Shown here one piece after another: positions 53,201 to 63,837 of a stretch of DNA of 64,000 bases. The notes under the pieces are model-generated. The model did not search any database, had not been told where the DNA came from, and saw only the letters and a list, made by a program, of their open reading frames with translations. Within the stretch, counting starts at the first letter, position 1; every line of letters begins with the position of its first letter. Source of the DNA: Plantago ovata (taxonomy: Eukaryota; Streptophyta; Magnoliopsida; Lamiales; Plantaginaceae); assembly GCA_028274465.1 (NCBI GenBank), contig CM051456.1, positions 13,047,745 to 13,111,744 on the forward strand, in the 5' to 3' direction. Both the position numbers and the translations under genes were made by a program.

Positions 53201-56200
53201 AAACGTCAATCAATTTGAAGTTTTCTAAATTCCTTTCTTTTCTTGTTATGAGATCTTAGCTCTAGATAGACTTCAGATCTTCGATTCTATCAACAAAATT
53301 CAAACCAAGGCCAGATTAAATTTCTTATTTAGATTAGCTAAATTTACCACTCAAAACCAAAAACTCAAGAACTGATTTTCTGGAATCATATCCTCTACAG
53401 AGAGAGACAGTTACTTCTGAAGGTTAACTAGACCTTAAAACATAGGCTTACTGTAACAAATCCCCTACGACAAAAACAAGCACAATATGAGCACAAGGCT
53501 TCACCGAATCATCAACTTGCACAAGTAAAACAATAACTACTGAAAGTAAAACTCAAAGTCATAAAATTCCAGGCAGACCTGCAATAAGAAAACATGCAAC
53601 TGAGGATGTGTATTCGGGTCCACTGTAACTTCAAACAGCGGAATGAAGACATTATCTAATATGTTCTGAAATGATGTGGCTGTACCCATACTCCTGTAGA
53701 TATTGTATAACCTTGGCAACTGCAAAAACATTAACCAAGAAGTTTGTCTTAGAGTGGAAAAACAATTGCAGGAAATACCAAGCATAGAGAGCCAGATATT
53801 GAACCTACCTGCATCACATGCAATTGAAAATTGCATGTCTTAGAAAAGTATATTTAATCATGTTTAGGATAAAGAATCAGCATGCTAGTTTTTTTATTTA
53901 AAAAGACTGATAATACACGGGAAGTGTACTAGAACCAGATAGACAAACAAGAAATGAGACTAAGACTATCAGCCGATTAATAGCAGCCCCATTGAACCAG
54001 TGCAATAAAAAGCAAAAGAAATTCCTCACAATCTTACAGTTTGGGTTAGAAGTATCCCCAAAGCATCTAGTAATACTAGTTTGTATTATGCAAGAGAGAT
54101 AGAAGACTGCAATACTGAACATTATCAATTATCTATTAGGGCCTAGGGGGAATACATAATTTGTAAATGTAGCATCTTGGTTTCAGACCCTTACTGAAAC
54201 AACCAGAAGCATATAATTGAACGTTTCATACAAATAGCAAGGGAATTTTTGTTAGTCTCATTTTCTGACGAACAAATAATACAGAAAATAAAATTCTGTA
54301 AACCTGAATATATATGTTTCGTATCACTCATTTAGGCAGTTCAGAACTTCAGAACACAATAGAGCCGAAGAAACTTTAGAACATTTACACCCCACCAAAG
54401 ATATACCTTCTTAGATAAAAGCTAATCTGGCAGTCTATCGTCGTACAAGCAGTTTCAATTTTTCGGCAATTAAAACCAACAATAAGAAAGTATTTATAAC
54501 AAACTGCAGCACTTCACCAGCTACTTACTAATACCTGATTAATTGGAACTAGAAAGTAGAAACAGGTGTTCAAGGAAGATACAAAACAGGAAAACACAAT
54601 GGAGTTTCTACTTTCTAAGCAATAATAAATAACACCATAATTAGTTGATTGGTATATCATTAACAGCCAGCTAACAGCAGACTCCAGGTTACCTGAATCA
54701 ACCAAACAGCATTCTCACTATAAAGTTCATTGTTTACAAACCAACTTGCAAGCTGATCCCATTCACTTTGTTTCCTTCCATATATTGAAATTCGGTACTC
54801 AGCCATCTGAAAGGGCAATAATGGAATTAGAATTTTTAAATTAAAACAAAAACATTGATCTATATGAAATCAACAATACTTAACACCCAAAATTACATGT
54901 CATGGTCCATAAAAAATAAGAAAATAAACTACCACAGTATCACTGATAATTCTAATAATAAAGATAATCATCAGACATAAGTAATTGTTTACTAAACCCT
55001 GCCTTGAAAACTTATATAAGGTTCAGATGTTGAGTAACCTATATGCTCTACTTTGTTGATTAATATCTGAATATCCTGGTGTGAGATGCAAAAGTGCACA
55101 GAGAGAGCTAATTGTCTACGGTGTGAAGCCATATCTCAATTTCAAGTTAAACTGCTAACCTTGAGCCACAAATTTTGATGTTCCCAATTGATCAGGATAA
55201 AATTTGGAGTAAACGATTACACATATTGCTATAACCTTATATGGTGATAAAACTCAACCATGCAATGATCTGAGACTTAAGGGTCCACATTTACAGACAA
55301 CTGTCAGGTGTCCCAATAGAGGTTCCTATTTCAGACTTTAGTTCTGAATCAATAGTTTATTTATTTATTCCCTTCCAACTGACAAAGGTAGTCTCAGGAG
55401 AAGTTAAAGAGTAGCATGCTCCACAAGAAACAGAAACAATATCCACAAGGCATATGTATTCAAAATCAAAAGCTGTCATGCTGTAAACTTCTCTGAAGTG
55501 ACCACATTATACGCATTTTATGAACTATCCATCCAAAGAATTAATGAAACCCATCTCATGCATTAAGAGGTAAATGGAGAAGTTGGACCTCACAAAAAAA
55601 TAATATAACTACAAGCACCAACACAATTGTACCTGGTATTTACTAGCTTCCAGATCTAACAGAACCTGTTTGGTCATTTCCGCCAAATAACGCCCTGGTA
55701 AGAGAAAGGAGCTCACTTATCACCACTAAATAAGTGTAATATCAAGTAGATGAATTTATGTTATGATCTTGATCATTTCGATCCACACTCATATAGAAAC
55801 AATATATATTAATTCTTCTGAGTTAGGTGAAACTCGTCAGCCAAAAATCAGAGAGAATTAGTGGCAACCATTTCTCAACTGTTACAAATTATCTGTGAAT
55901 ACTTTTCCTTTTTCCTTTCTTTTTTCTTTTTTCTTTCTTTATTTCTTTCAGTATATTCCACATCCTTCAAGAACGAAAATAATTTCCATTACTTAAAAGG
56001 AGAAGATGATAATACTACATCAAGGTGATGGATATTAAGGCCATGCTCATCACAATACAATTAAACCCCATAGTAATTCAGATACAACAGTAATAAGAAA
56101 AGAACGAACAATTGTGCATCTCAACTTTGATGCAAAGCAAAAACTAGCACTTGCTTCTGTAATGTTCGATAAAGTGTTTCCCTGGAGTCATTGTATAGAG

Positions 56201-59200
56201 GAATGAAGTTCTCAAGTTGTTATGACATAAAAAGTCAATATAATCCGCCATTATGTGTTGACTCATGCATTGCTTTTGACAGAAAACAGACCTTGGATGA
56301 GATTATCTTGCTTCAGGAAGATCTCCCTCAGTCGACTCTGTCCACAAGGATTATACTTCAGATTGAATTTGTCAAAACGATGGAAAGTACTCTTATCAGC
56401 ATGCACATCCAGTAAATCTACATTGAGATCATACCTGCATCATACATGTCCATCCCGTCAAAAGAAAGAAATATCCATATATTATAGAAGAAATTTTTAA
56501 TAAAGAAATAATAAATTCATACCCTGTCAAGTCCAAACTGTCAAAACTTCTTTCAGGGTAAGATATTGCCCATCACGATATATGACAACCTGCATCATTA
56601 GGAGACATACTGAATGCCGGCACTCTAAAAAACTTCAGGATTGTGCAGCACAAATTAAGTAAAGGCACATAGGATAATACCTCATCTGGTTCTTTTCTTA
56701 ATTTTGACTTGATGAACCGGACAAGATGCTTTTGGTTCATGCAAGCAGAATGATGCACATGGGTATCGACTTTCCTTATATTATAAAAGTCCCTGTGAGG
56801 TGCACTTTTTTGAGCTACAAACTCCCTGTCCGAATTTATCAACAGATGCAGCCGAAATTTCTATCACAAGGTATAGTTTATAAACCAATCAGTTCGAGTA
56901 ATGGAATGTATATGACAATAAAAGAGAGTTTTCAAGAAAATTACTTCCTCAAGAAAACGTAACCGGTGGTGGCACATCGAGCGAACATTTCCGGTGGACA
57001 TTACTTTCAGTATATGATGCATATCAGTGAAAAACGTTGTTGAACTCGCAACAGGGAAAAGTTCTTCCGTATCTGTATTATTTTGCTAAGAGACATAAGA
57101 ATCCTGAAACATGTGCAGGGGGAGATCCACACATTAAATTTTCTTTTCTTAGAATAGCTTTCTAAAAGCTTACCATCCTTGTTGGCATAAACACGCACTA
57201 CACCATCCTCCATTCTGAAGAAATGCTGGTTGCAAATTATTGAAAAGATAGAAGATGGTTAGTGAAAATGAAATTGTAAGACAGAGAAGTTGAATGAGGG
57301 ACAATGACCTACCGAAGATGCCTCCACTGGTACAAAATGAAGTGGATCCTTGTTGGCCTCTGATAAACTAGATTTCTCCATGGGTTTCATCCACGGAGCA
57401 ACATGTTCCCTGAACACATACTTCTCCCTTAAATCTAAACATTCACGGATAATTTTCATGACTTCTTGTTCTTCAACAGTCAATGAATCTGATTTCACGT
57501 TTTTAACAAGTGTAAGAAAAACACCCTGATAATTTTCAATACATCACAGAACAAGAAAAGTACACTGTAAAAATGATGATTAATAATGCAATAAGAACAT
57601 CACCAGAAGCTTTGCCAAAAAAGAACACAATTTACCATGCAGCGTTATTGGTGGAATAATGCTGTTGCTTATACTATGATCATTTCCCGCAACAGTTTCT
57701 GAAGCTGGATCTCGTGTTTTGTCGGCATGAATGATATTGGGATTTGCTTCAGCCACAGCTTCAGATTTGTTAACATGAATGTAAATCCCCTTATCCCCTT
57801 GTGTAGCAAAACCAGGTTGATTTTGAGTAGTCAAATTTATGTCCTGCAAAATCCCAGGGACATAACAGTTACAACTCTCCATTGAGAAAGACCAAAAGGT
57901 GGAAACAGATCAAAGAACAACATAATTGTTCATTTTCCACTAATCCAACCAGCAATGAAGAAGCCTTTTACTGAAACATTAGAAAACACACTGCAAACAA
58001 CAAAAAGGAAAGTCTATTAGCGGACATATGAAATCAGATCAGTAGCAAAGTGATCTACTGTCATTCATTTCACCAAATAACAATATGGTTAAATTTCCAT
58101 GCTTTTCATGAAGCATGTGAATGACCAGTTCAAGACTCTCTCTTTTGACGCCACAGTAATAATATATTTGAATCGGCATAGGTATGGTATTGTCAGGAGA
58201 ACCTATCATTGATTCACTATTGTCATATTTTCAGCCTGTCCACGGAGAAAGATTAATAACTCATACATTCGAAAGTTCAAAAAACTTAAACCTTCCTACT
58301 TCCATTTGTTTTCTACCACTCTACCATCTCTATGCCCAATAAATAAGCAGCACAAATTAGCAAGTGATGCCAACATCTTAGGTCAAATTTGTTAAGGTCA
58401 TATTTAAAATCCATGTTTTGTTCAAGAGAAAAATGAAATTAAGGCCAGTAAAAAAAAAGGATCTCGTTTACATTTTGATAAGGTAGAACATGATCCTCTG
58501 CATCTCCCAGCTCAGCTCCATCATCGTCCGAATCACCAGTGCTTTCAAATGCATAACCACTGGTCGATCTAGGAGTCATAAGCCTGCCAGCTGATCCTAC
58601 TCGTGGAATTGCCGTAGAATGACCAGCATATTCCTCCTCTTCTGCATAGAATAAAAGGAGGTAAACTATTAATTCAGCACACAAAACTTGCTCCTTGATC
58701 GCTATCATTTCCTGAAAACCTAATTAAGTGCCCTAACATAAACACATGAAGAACAATTCTCTCATAATCTCAATTCGTAATTGCTGTAGAATGAGCAACA
58801 TAATAATCCTCCTCCTCTTCTGCATAGAGCAAATGGAGATAAACTATATCTTAACTAAACTGTACTGACTATCATTTCGAAATGTGTATTTATACATACA
58901 AGTATTTCTTCTAGCAGTAAGAAGATGAACAATTCTGTGATTATCTCAAGTACAGTAAGTAAGTAGTAATTAAGTAGAATCATAATAAGATTGAGAATAC
59001 AACACGTACCATCCCTCTGATCAGTCCTCAGAGGTGGCAAATTCAAATTGGACGGAATCAAATCAACCTGCTCAACGCAATGCGTATCCAAACCAGCTTC
59101 CTCATTCATCGGAAGTACGGAACTGGCATTAGGCATAGAGGAGGAAACTCGATGATAATCGGTAACCTTGTTGTTGTCGTCGAGTAACTTATTATTCTTA

Positions 59201-59442
59201 CGTCTCCAGATATTGACATTCTTACTACTACTACTCTCGCCGTTGTTCTCATGGAAGTCGGAAGGTTCGGATTGCTCGTCGTCGGATTGGGGATGGCGGC
59301 GGAGATTGAGGAGACGATCGAGGACTTGATCGACGCTGCGCTTGTGGATGTAGAATGCGGATAGTGCCATGACGGAGGCGCCGAAGAGAGCAGCCACCGC
59401 CAGTTGGAGCGGCGACGCCGGCGAATACGGCGGTGGATGCAT
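50299..59442 (-). CDS. FAC1: AMP deaminase, FAC1 family (possibly damaged)
   Basis: AMP deaminase converts AMP to IMP and ammonia; Arabidopsis FAC1 is needed for embryo development. Exons, 5' to 3' on the - strand: 59442-59010, 58641-58472, 57843-57636, 57525-57313, 57225-57174, 57072-56945, 56860-56681, 56589-56523, 56434-56292, 55694-55633, 54806-54693, 53719-53579, 53048-52896, 52695-52642, 52558-52448, 51809-51636, 51552-51472, 50620-50522, 50367-50299; about 880 aa. The N-terminus has one membrane segment ([20 protein letters not shown]), as in FAC1. Catalytic features: [16 protein letters not shown] (zinc His pair, exon 7), RPHCGEAGDVDHL (exons 14-15), [13 protein letters not shown] (exon 16), [13 protein letters not shown] (exon 18); it ends [10 protein letters not shown]. 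Two irregularities: exon 8 has 67 nt where the reading frame needs 68, and exon 3 (phase 1) does not join exon 4 (phase 0). As written the frame is broken. Either a decaying paralogue or sequence error is possible; exon 4 to 19 coding is otherwise well conserved. Confidence 0.88.
52049..52282. repeat. Inverted-repeat element in AMP deaminase intron
   Basis: The left arm TTTGGAAACCCGGAGCCGGA...TTGACCTGGTCACC and the right arm (reverse complement CTTGGAAACTTTCCGGGTCG...CTGACCCAGTTGAACC) mirror each other around an AT-rich core. GC-rich arms in AT-rich intron sequence suggest a small foldback transposon. No clear target-site duplication is seen. Confidence 0.5.
55902..55950. repeat. CTTT-rich microsatellite
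   Basis: A pyrimidine-rich TTTC/CTTT tract in the AMP deaminase intron between exons 9 and 10. Confidence 0.8.
56523..56589 (-). other. AMP deaminase exon 8 with one-base deficit
   Basis: The exon begins in phase 0 ([15 protein letters not shown]) and must supply two bases of a Gly codon to exon 9 (TG-YDLN). That requires 68 nt but only 67 are present. The missing base falls in the T run of GAAGTTTTGACAG (AAAA at 56543-56546 on the + strand). One more T would restore the conserved FDSLDLTG; as it stands the frame hits TGA a few codons later. Confidence 0.9.
58614..58935. repeat. Tandem duplication of the start of AMP deaminase exon 2
   Basis: Two related segments lie next to each other, about 58614-58770 and 58782-58935. 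Both contain, on the - strand, a pyrimidine tract, CTCTATGCAG or TTCTATGCAG, AAGAGGAGGA, and CATTCTAC(A/G)GCAATT; both also share GAACAATTCT...ATCTCAA further upstream. The functional copy is the one nearer exon 3 (acceptor at 58642-58644), because only it continues into [20 protein letters not shown]. The other is a decoy acceptor plus about 15 decayed codons. Confidence 0.8.
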
Positions 59443-60509
59443 TTTGTTATTTTGGGTGCGTAAGTTAGTGGGATTTTAGGTTGGGGGTTTAAGATACGCA
59501 GGCAGGCAGGCAGGCAGGTTTTTAGTAGTCCAATCGTTTCAGGTGTTCAAAATCAAGTTGATCATGTCATTACTGATTAGAGAGACTCCTATAGCTGCAT
59601 ACCACCAAATCAAATCACTCGTGGTTTACATTATTTTAGGCAATAATTAAGATTATCCAACTCATGACTCATACATACTTTGCCAAATACTTTACCAATG
59701 CAAGTTAGAGTATACATACATACTCACTCCGATACTAATGGCACCATCTTCACATATTTTAAAGGTACAGTTAAATTTTTTAGGAATAGTTACAAATTAT
59801 TAATTCTATTAATTTTAGTATTTAAATGGTTAAATTCTCTCCAACTAACCCCATCATCTCACGTATTTCAAATTCAGTTTAAATTTAATGAAACATCCTT
59901 ACATGTATCGTGATGCTTATATATTACAAATTCAAAATTTAGATGCTTGTCAAATATAGATGTTTATGACTTTTCGATATTTCTTAAACGGAAGATTCAC
60001 TATAATGGATGCTTGTCAATAACACTGCAATCTAGATCCGCCAAAATGACACAAGAATCTCAATTGCATTTAGATTTAGATGCTTGGCAATTTTGGGTGC
60101 TTGAGAATTTTTTGGCTTCTTGAACAAAAGATGCCATTTATTTTCGCCGATTGCTCTGATGTTGATTATAGTGCAAAAATAAAATTGAGATGCTTGTATA
60201 ATTAATAAATTAACAGAATATTAATATTATATTATTAGATATTAGTTTAGTTGCTAAAATCAAATAAGGCTAATACAAGAGCTATTTAAACACTAATTTA
60301 TAAAAGAGAAAGTTAGTCTTTCTCGAGAAATCAATTTACCATGTATCACTAACCATTATGTAAATAAAACTATTGAATATATCACTAATTTGTAATTAAC
60401 TGTTTTATTTATTTTCCATATTTTGGACATGTATAATAATTTTATACTCCCTCCTCATTGGCCACAAGTATCATAGTAAATTAAAACTAAATTTCATACC
60501 ACAGCATCG
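59443..60509. other. AMP deaminase 5' flank
   Basis: Contains the likely leader and promoter of the - strand AMP deaminase gene, a (GGCA)n tract at 59498-59518, and AT-rich DNA in which the word GATGCTTG recurs (about 59942, 60007, 60079, 60191). No gene is supported. Confidence 0.55.
59498..59518. repeat. (GGCA)n microsatellite in the AMP deaminase leader
   Basis: Five GGCA units about 55-75 bp upstream of the AMP deaminase start codon, likely in its 5' UTR. Confidence 0.9.
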
Positions 60510-60836
60510 AAATCTGCTGCACCACATTGGACTCCGCCATCATCAGCTAGCCCTGTCAAGATAAACTTCGAAGATTCTATTAGTGTTGCTCGTGCAGGGG
60601 CAGGTTTTGGGACTGTAGCACGCAATCACTTGGGCCAGGTAATTGCTTGGAAAATATTCTGGAACCCTTACATTCTCTCCCCAAAAATTGTTGAGTCTCT
60701 TGCTATATTCCAAGATGTGCGGGTGGCTATTGAGTTACAATTATCAGAGATCATTTTTTAAGAGGATTGTCTTCGGATAATTCAGAATTTACATACTAGA
60801 TTTTGTTTTTCTCCTGCTGGGGCAATAGTTCAATAA
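60510..60836 (+). pseudogene. RNase H-like fragment of a retroelement, dead
   Basis: The frame reads WTPPSSASPVKINFEDS, GAGFGTVARNHLGQVIAWK and VESLAIFQDVRVAIELQLSEI, the pattern of the plant RNase H-like domain (RVT_3) found in non-LTR retroelements and their derivatives. A TAA at 60759-60761 interrupts it, and the same frame then continues EDCLRIIQNL to a second stop at 60836, so the first stop is a nonsense change inside the domain. The usual Asp of NFD is Glu here. There is no start codon context and no reverse transcriptase next to it. Confidence 0.75.
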
Positions 60837-61060
60837 ACCAAGTATGTAGTTTTTAGTTTAGCTTTTTTTCCCTTTTGTTGTGTGAGACGTATTTACAATT
60901 ACAATAAGATCGCACATTTTTTAGCACAAAATGTATGTTGATGATAGTTGATGAGTCATTTTTATCGCCAATTAATATTTGTTTAAAGCCATGCTAATTA
61001 CTACTACATGCATCATAATAAACATACTAGTATATAAGGATTCTAATTCAAAAAATAAGT
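60837..61060. other. AT-rich spacer
   Basis: No feature recognised. Confidence 0.5.
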
Positions 61061-62085
61061 ACTCCCTCCTAAATGGCGTTTTGTAAGTTTGAAGCATTAG
61101 CAAAATATTTGACGTTTTAAAGGCAACTATCAGCTTATTCCATCATTTTATCAGAGTCATGCATCTATCTATTTTTATTAATACTTTTGCTCATTAACAA
61201 TCATAAATAAATAGGTATTGATCTGTTTATTATTTATTTTTCTCATTAATTGTCATAAAAGTAATTGTATTAACAGATGGAAAAAATTGATCAAACCCCC
61301 CAACCTATTACTCATTTGATATTTTTCCCCCCAAACTAATTGTCATTTGATATTTTGCCCCCTAAAGTGATTTTTCTAGTTAAATAAATAGAAAAGATAA
61401 CATTTATAGGTGTTTAAATTTTATATATTTAACACATAAAAATATTTATTCATATTTCATGGTTACGAAGTTATATTTCACATGAAATATAAAAAATTAC
61501 AAAATATATTTCCTCAGTAATTACTTTAAATTGGCCTTTCCAAGTTATTTTTGACACAAATTACTTTAAGTTACATTGAAAAAATATATAAATAATATTA
61601 TATTTATCATCAAAGTACTTTAAGTATAGTTTCACAATATTTTTATATATTTGTTTACATTATAAATTAAAAGCAATTTGTTGTCAAAATATGTTTTCAA
61701 AACATTTAATAAAAAAATAATAATAAAAGTAATGAAGGATGAACTAATTATAAATTATTTCAAAACTATAAAATAAAGTTTGAACGACACTTAAACATCA
61801 TGATAATCAACGAGAATGAATTTTGTATCACAACATTTAAAAAATTAACATATTTGGTTGATTTATTAAGAGTTTATTATTAAATTTATTAACTCGGGGG
61901 CATTGTCTCAAAAACATGCTAGTTGCAGTTGGGGAGGTTAATTACCAAATTTATTAGTTTGGGGAGCATAGTCTCAAAAGATTAATAGTTGAGGGGGTTT
62001 GATTCATTTTTTACTTAACAGATTATTAAGTCTCCTTAAAATCGGTGTAGCTTCCTAAAACGTCAATTATTAGTGATATAGGGGA
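61061..62085. mobile_element. Older MITE-like repeat split by a nested element (candidate)
   Basis: The left arm begins CTCCCTCCTAAATGGCG and contains TTTGACGTTTTAAAGG. The segment after the nested element contains CCTAAAACGTCAATTATT, its approximate inverted partner. The right terminus is eroded. The arrangement suggests an older inverted-repeat element into which the Mutator-like element inserted. Confidence 0.4.
61279..62014. mobile_element. Mutator-like non-autonomous element
   Basis: The left end GGAAAAAATTGATCAAACCC and the reverse complement of the right end GTAAAAAATGAATCAAACCC are inverted repeats, and similarity continues for about 60 bp (CTATTA, CCCCAAACTAAT). The 9-bp direct repeat TTAACAGAT flanks it exactly (61270-61278 and 62015-62023), which is the Mutator/MULE signature. 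The 736-bp interior is AT-rich without a transposase ORF. Confidence 0.8.
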
Positions 62086-62590
62086 AATTCTAATTCCTAA
62101 TTAGCATTTCCTTACTCAAGTAAACCTGATGTCGAAGTACCATTCTAGTTCCTAATTAGGATTTACTACTTAATCCAAGTAAAGTAAATTAGGGAGAAGA
62201 GATCAATACTTTCTCTCCCTCTACAAATCGACGCCTGAGGGAATGGGTGGGTCCAAAGACTCTGTCTTGGGGCCATGGCCATATGTAAGTAGTAGGATTT
62301 AAATCAAACTCAAATTTTGTCCAAGTGCATATATTAATTTAATTAATTGTCCTTTTAATTAAATCCAATAATAATACTTTCATATAGTATTATTTGCCAT
62401 CTAATAAATTATGATTAATTAAACTAATCATAATTTCACCCTGATCTATACGTATAAACCAAAACCATATGTTGTGTGATGCATAAAGCCTCATATAATA
62501 TAATAATAGAATCGATTTACCTAATTGATTTACTTACCAATCACTTTTAATTCGTTGATCTTACTTATTCAATTTCAATCTGGTGCGTAC
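62086..62590. other. AT-rich spacer
   Basis: No gene or clear repeat. One GC-richer patch at about 62210-62285 has no recognised identity. Confidence 0.45.
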
Positions 62591-62610
62591 ATGTGTCATT
62601 ATTTAATTAA

Positions 62611-62715
62611 AAGATGAAGGGTTCGAATCTTGTTGGCGTGATTTTTCTATATTATTTGTATCATTATTTTAGTTGAAGGTGTTGGGTTCGAATCTTAATG
62701 ACGTAATTTTTTTCT
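62611..62715. repeat. Duplicated tRNA B-box-like segment
   Basis: GGTTCGAATC occurs at 62620-62629 and again at 62685-62694. Each is preceded by GAAG(GTGTT)GG and followed by TT-(T/A)TGRCGT-ATTTTT, so the unit of about 65 bp is duplicated. The word matches the tRNA/SINE internal promoter B box. No A box or cloverleaf is seen, so this is not a tRNA gene. Confidence 0.5.
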
Positions 62716-62909
62716 TTTTCATTTATTATCTTCTTATATCTTTATTTTTTAACACAAAGTTTTATGGCCGTACTATATTTAATTTAAAAATAATCATGAT
62801 ATGTTCTTATGAAAAAAATACATACTTTTTCCGTTCAATAATAAATGTAACAGTTGATTTTGTTGACTCTTTTTAGTGTCATTTAGACTTGAATTATTCT
62901 TAAATGGTA

Positions 62910-63198
62910 CTCCCTCCATTTTTAATTATAATTAGTTTTAGATGTTTTCACACATATTAAGGAAATGATTGATTTCCTTTATTTTATTCTTTCACTAATT
63001 AATGTTATAAAATCTATGTAGCTTTTATTGTTTTAATAAGAAAGAGATAGAGAGAAAATGAAATGATGCACTTTTAATACTACTAAAAGTAAGGAGAAAG
63101 TACATGAAAAAGAGTAAAATAATCTAATAAAATCTAAAACTACTTATATTTAAGGAAAAATTCAAAATGATAAAACTACTTATAAATAAAAACGGGAG
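62910..63198. mobile_element. Stowaway-type MITE
   Basis: The left end CTCCCTCCATTTTTAATTAT and the reverse complement of the right end CTCCCGTTTTTATTTATAAG are inverted repeats extending into TAGTTTTA. TA dinucleotides flank both ends (62908-62909, 63199-63200). 289 bp, non-coding. Confidence 0.75.
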
Positions 63199-63583
63199 TA
63201 AGAGATAATGACGCACATGATAATATATTCAACTGATGAAAAACACCAATTAACATGCGAAAGCTGCATTGCAGATTTCGAAGTTGAATGTTCCAAAACC
63301 TACATATGTATCGGATGGTTCTTAACTCATCGGAATAATACTTTTTGCACGTCTAATATTTGTTCAATTCAAACCTAATCATTGAATAACTACAAAAACT
63401 ATATACATTTAAAGGACACCATTCATGTTAAGTTCAATTACACAATTAATTATTTTTTTGTTACGTTTAAGGACATTATGTGAAAATTATATATTTACTC
63501 AATTAATTTCAATATATTATTTAATAAAATAACAATGTTCTACAAGATTACGCTTCACACGCGCAGTTTTTAGTATTAATATA

Positions 63584-63835
63584 CTCCCTCTGTCCCGCTA
63601 TAAATTATCCACTTAGACTTTTTTCGGTCAACAACTTTCAACTTTGACTTCCGATTACTCTTAAACTATAATGGTAAAATATTTAATAAAATTATATTAT
63701 GAAACTTTAGGATCTATATTTTCATAATATAATTTCGTTAAACATTTTACCATCATAGTTTAAGAGTAATTAGGAGTAAAAAACGTTGTTGACCGAAAAA
63801 GTCAAAATGGGTAAATTGTAACGGGGCGGAGGGAG
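63584..63835. mobile_element. Stowaway-type MITE, well preserved
   Basis: 252 bp. The left end CTCCCTCTGTCCCGCTATAA and the right end GTAACGGGGCGGAGGGAG are inverted repeats. The whole element is a near-palindrome (the arms TTGACTTCCGATTACTCTTA and AGAGTAATTAGGAGTAAA continue inward). TA target duplications lie at 63582-63583 and 63836-63837. Confidence 0.88.
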
Positions 63836-63837
63836 TA

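Noticed and set aside
1004-59442. Biosynthetic or functional gene cluster
   Set aside because: The six genes belong to unrelated housekeeping processes, lie on both strands and are separated by ordinary intergenic DNA.
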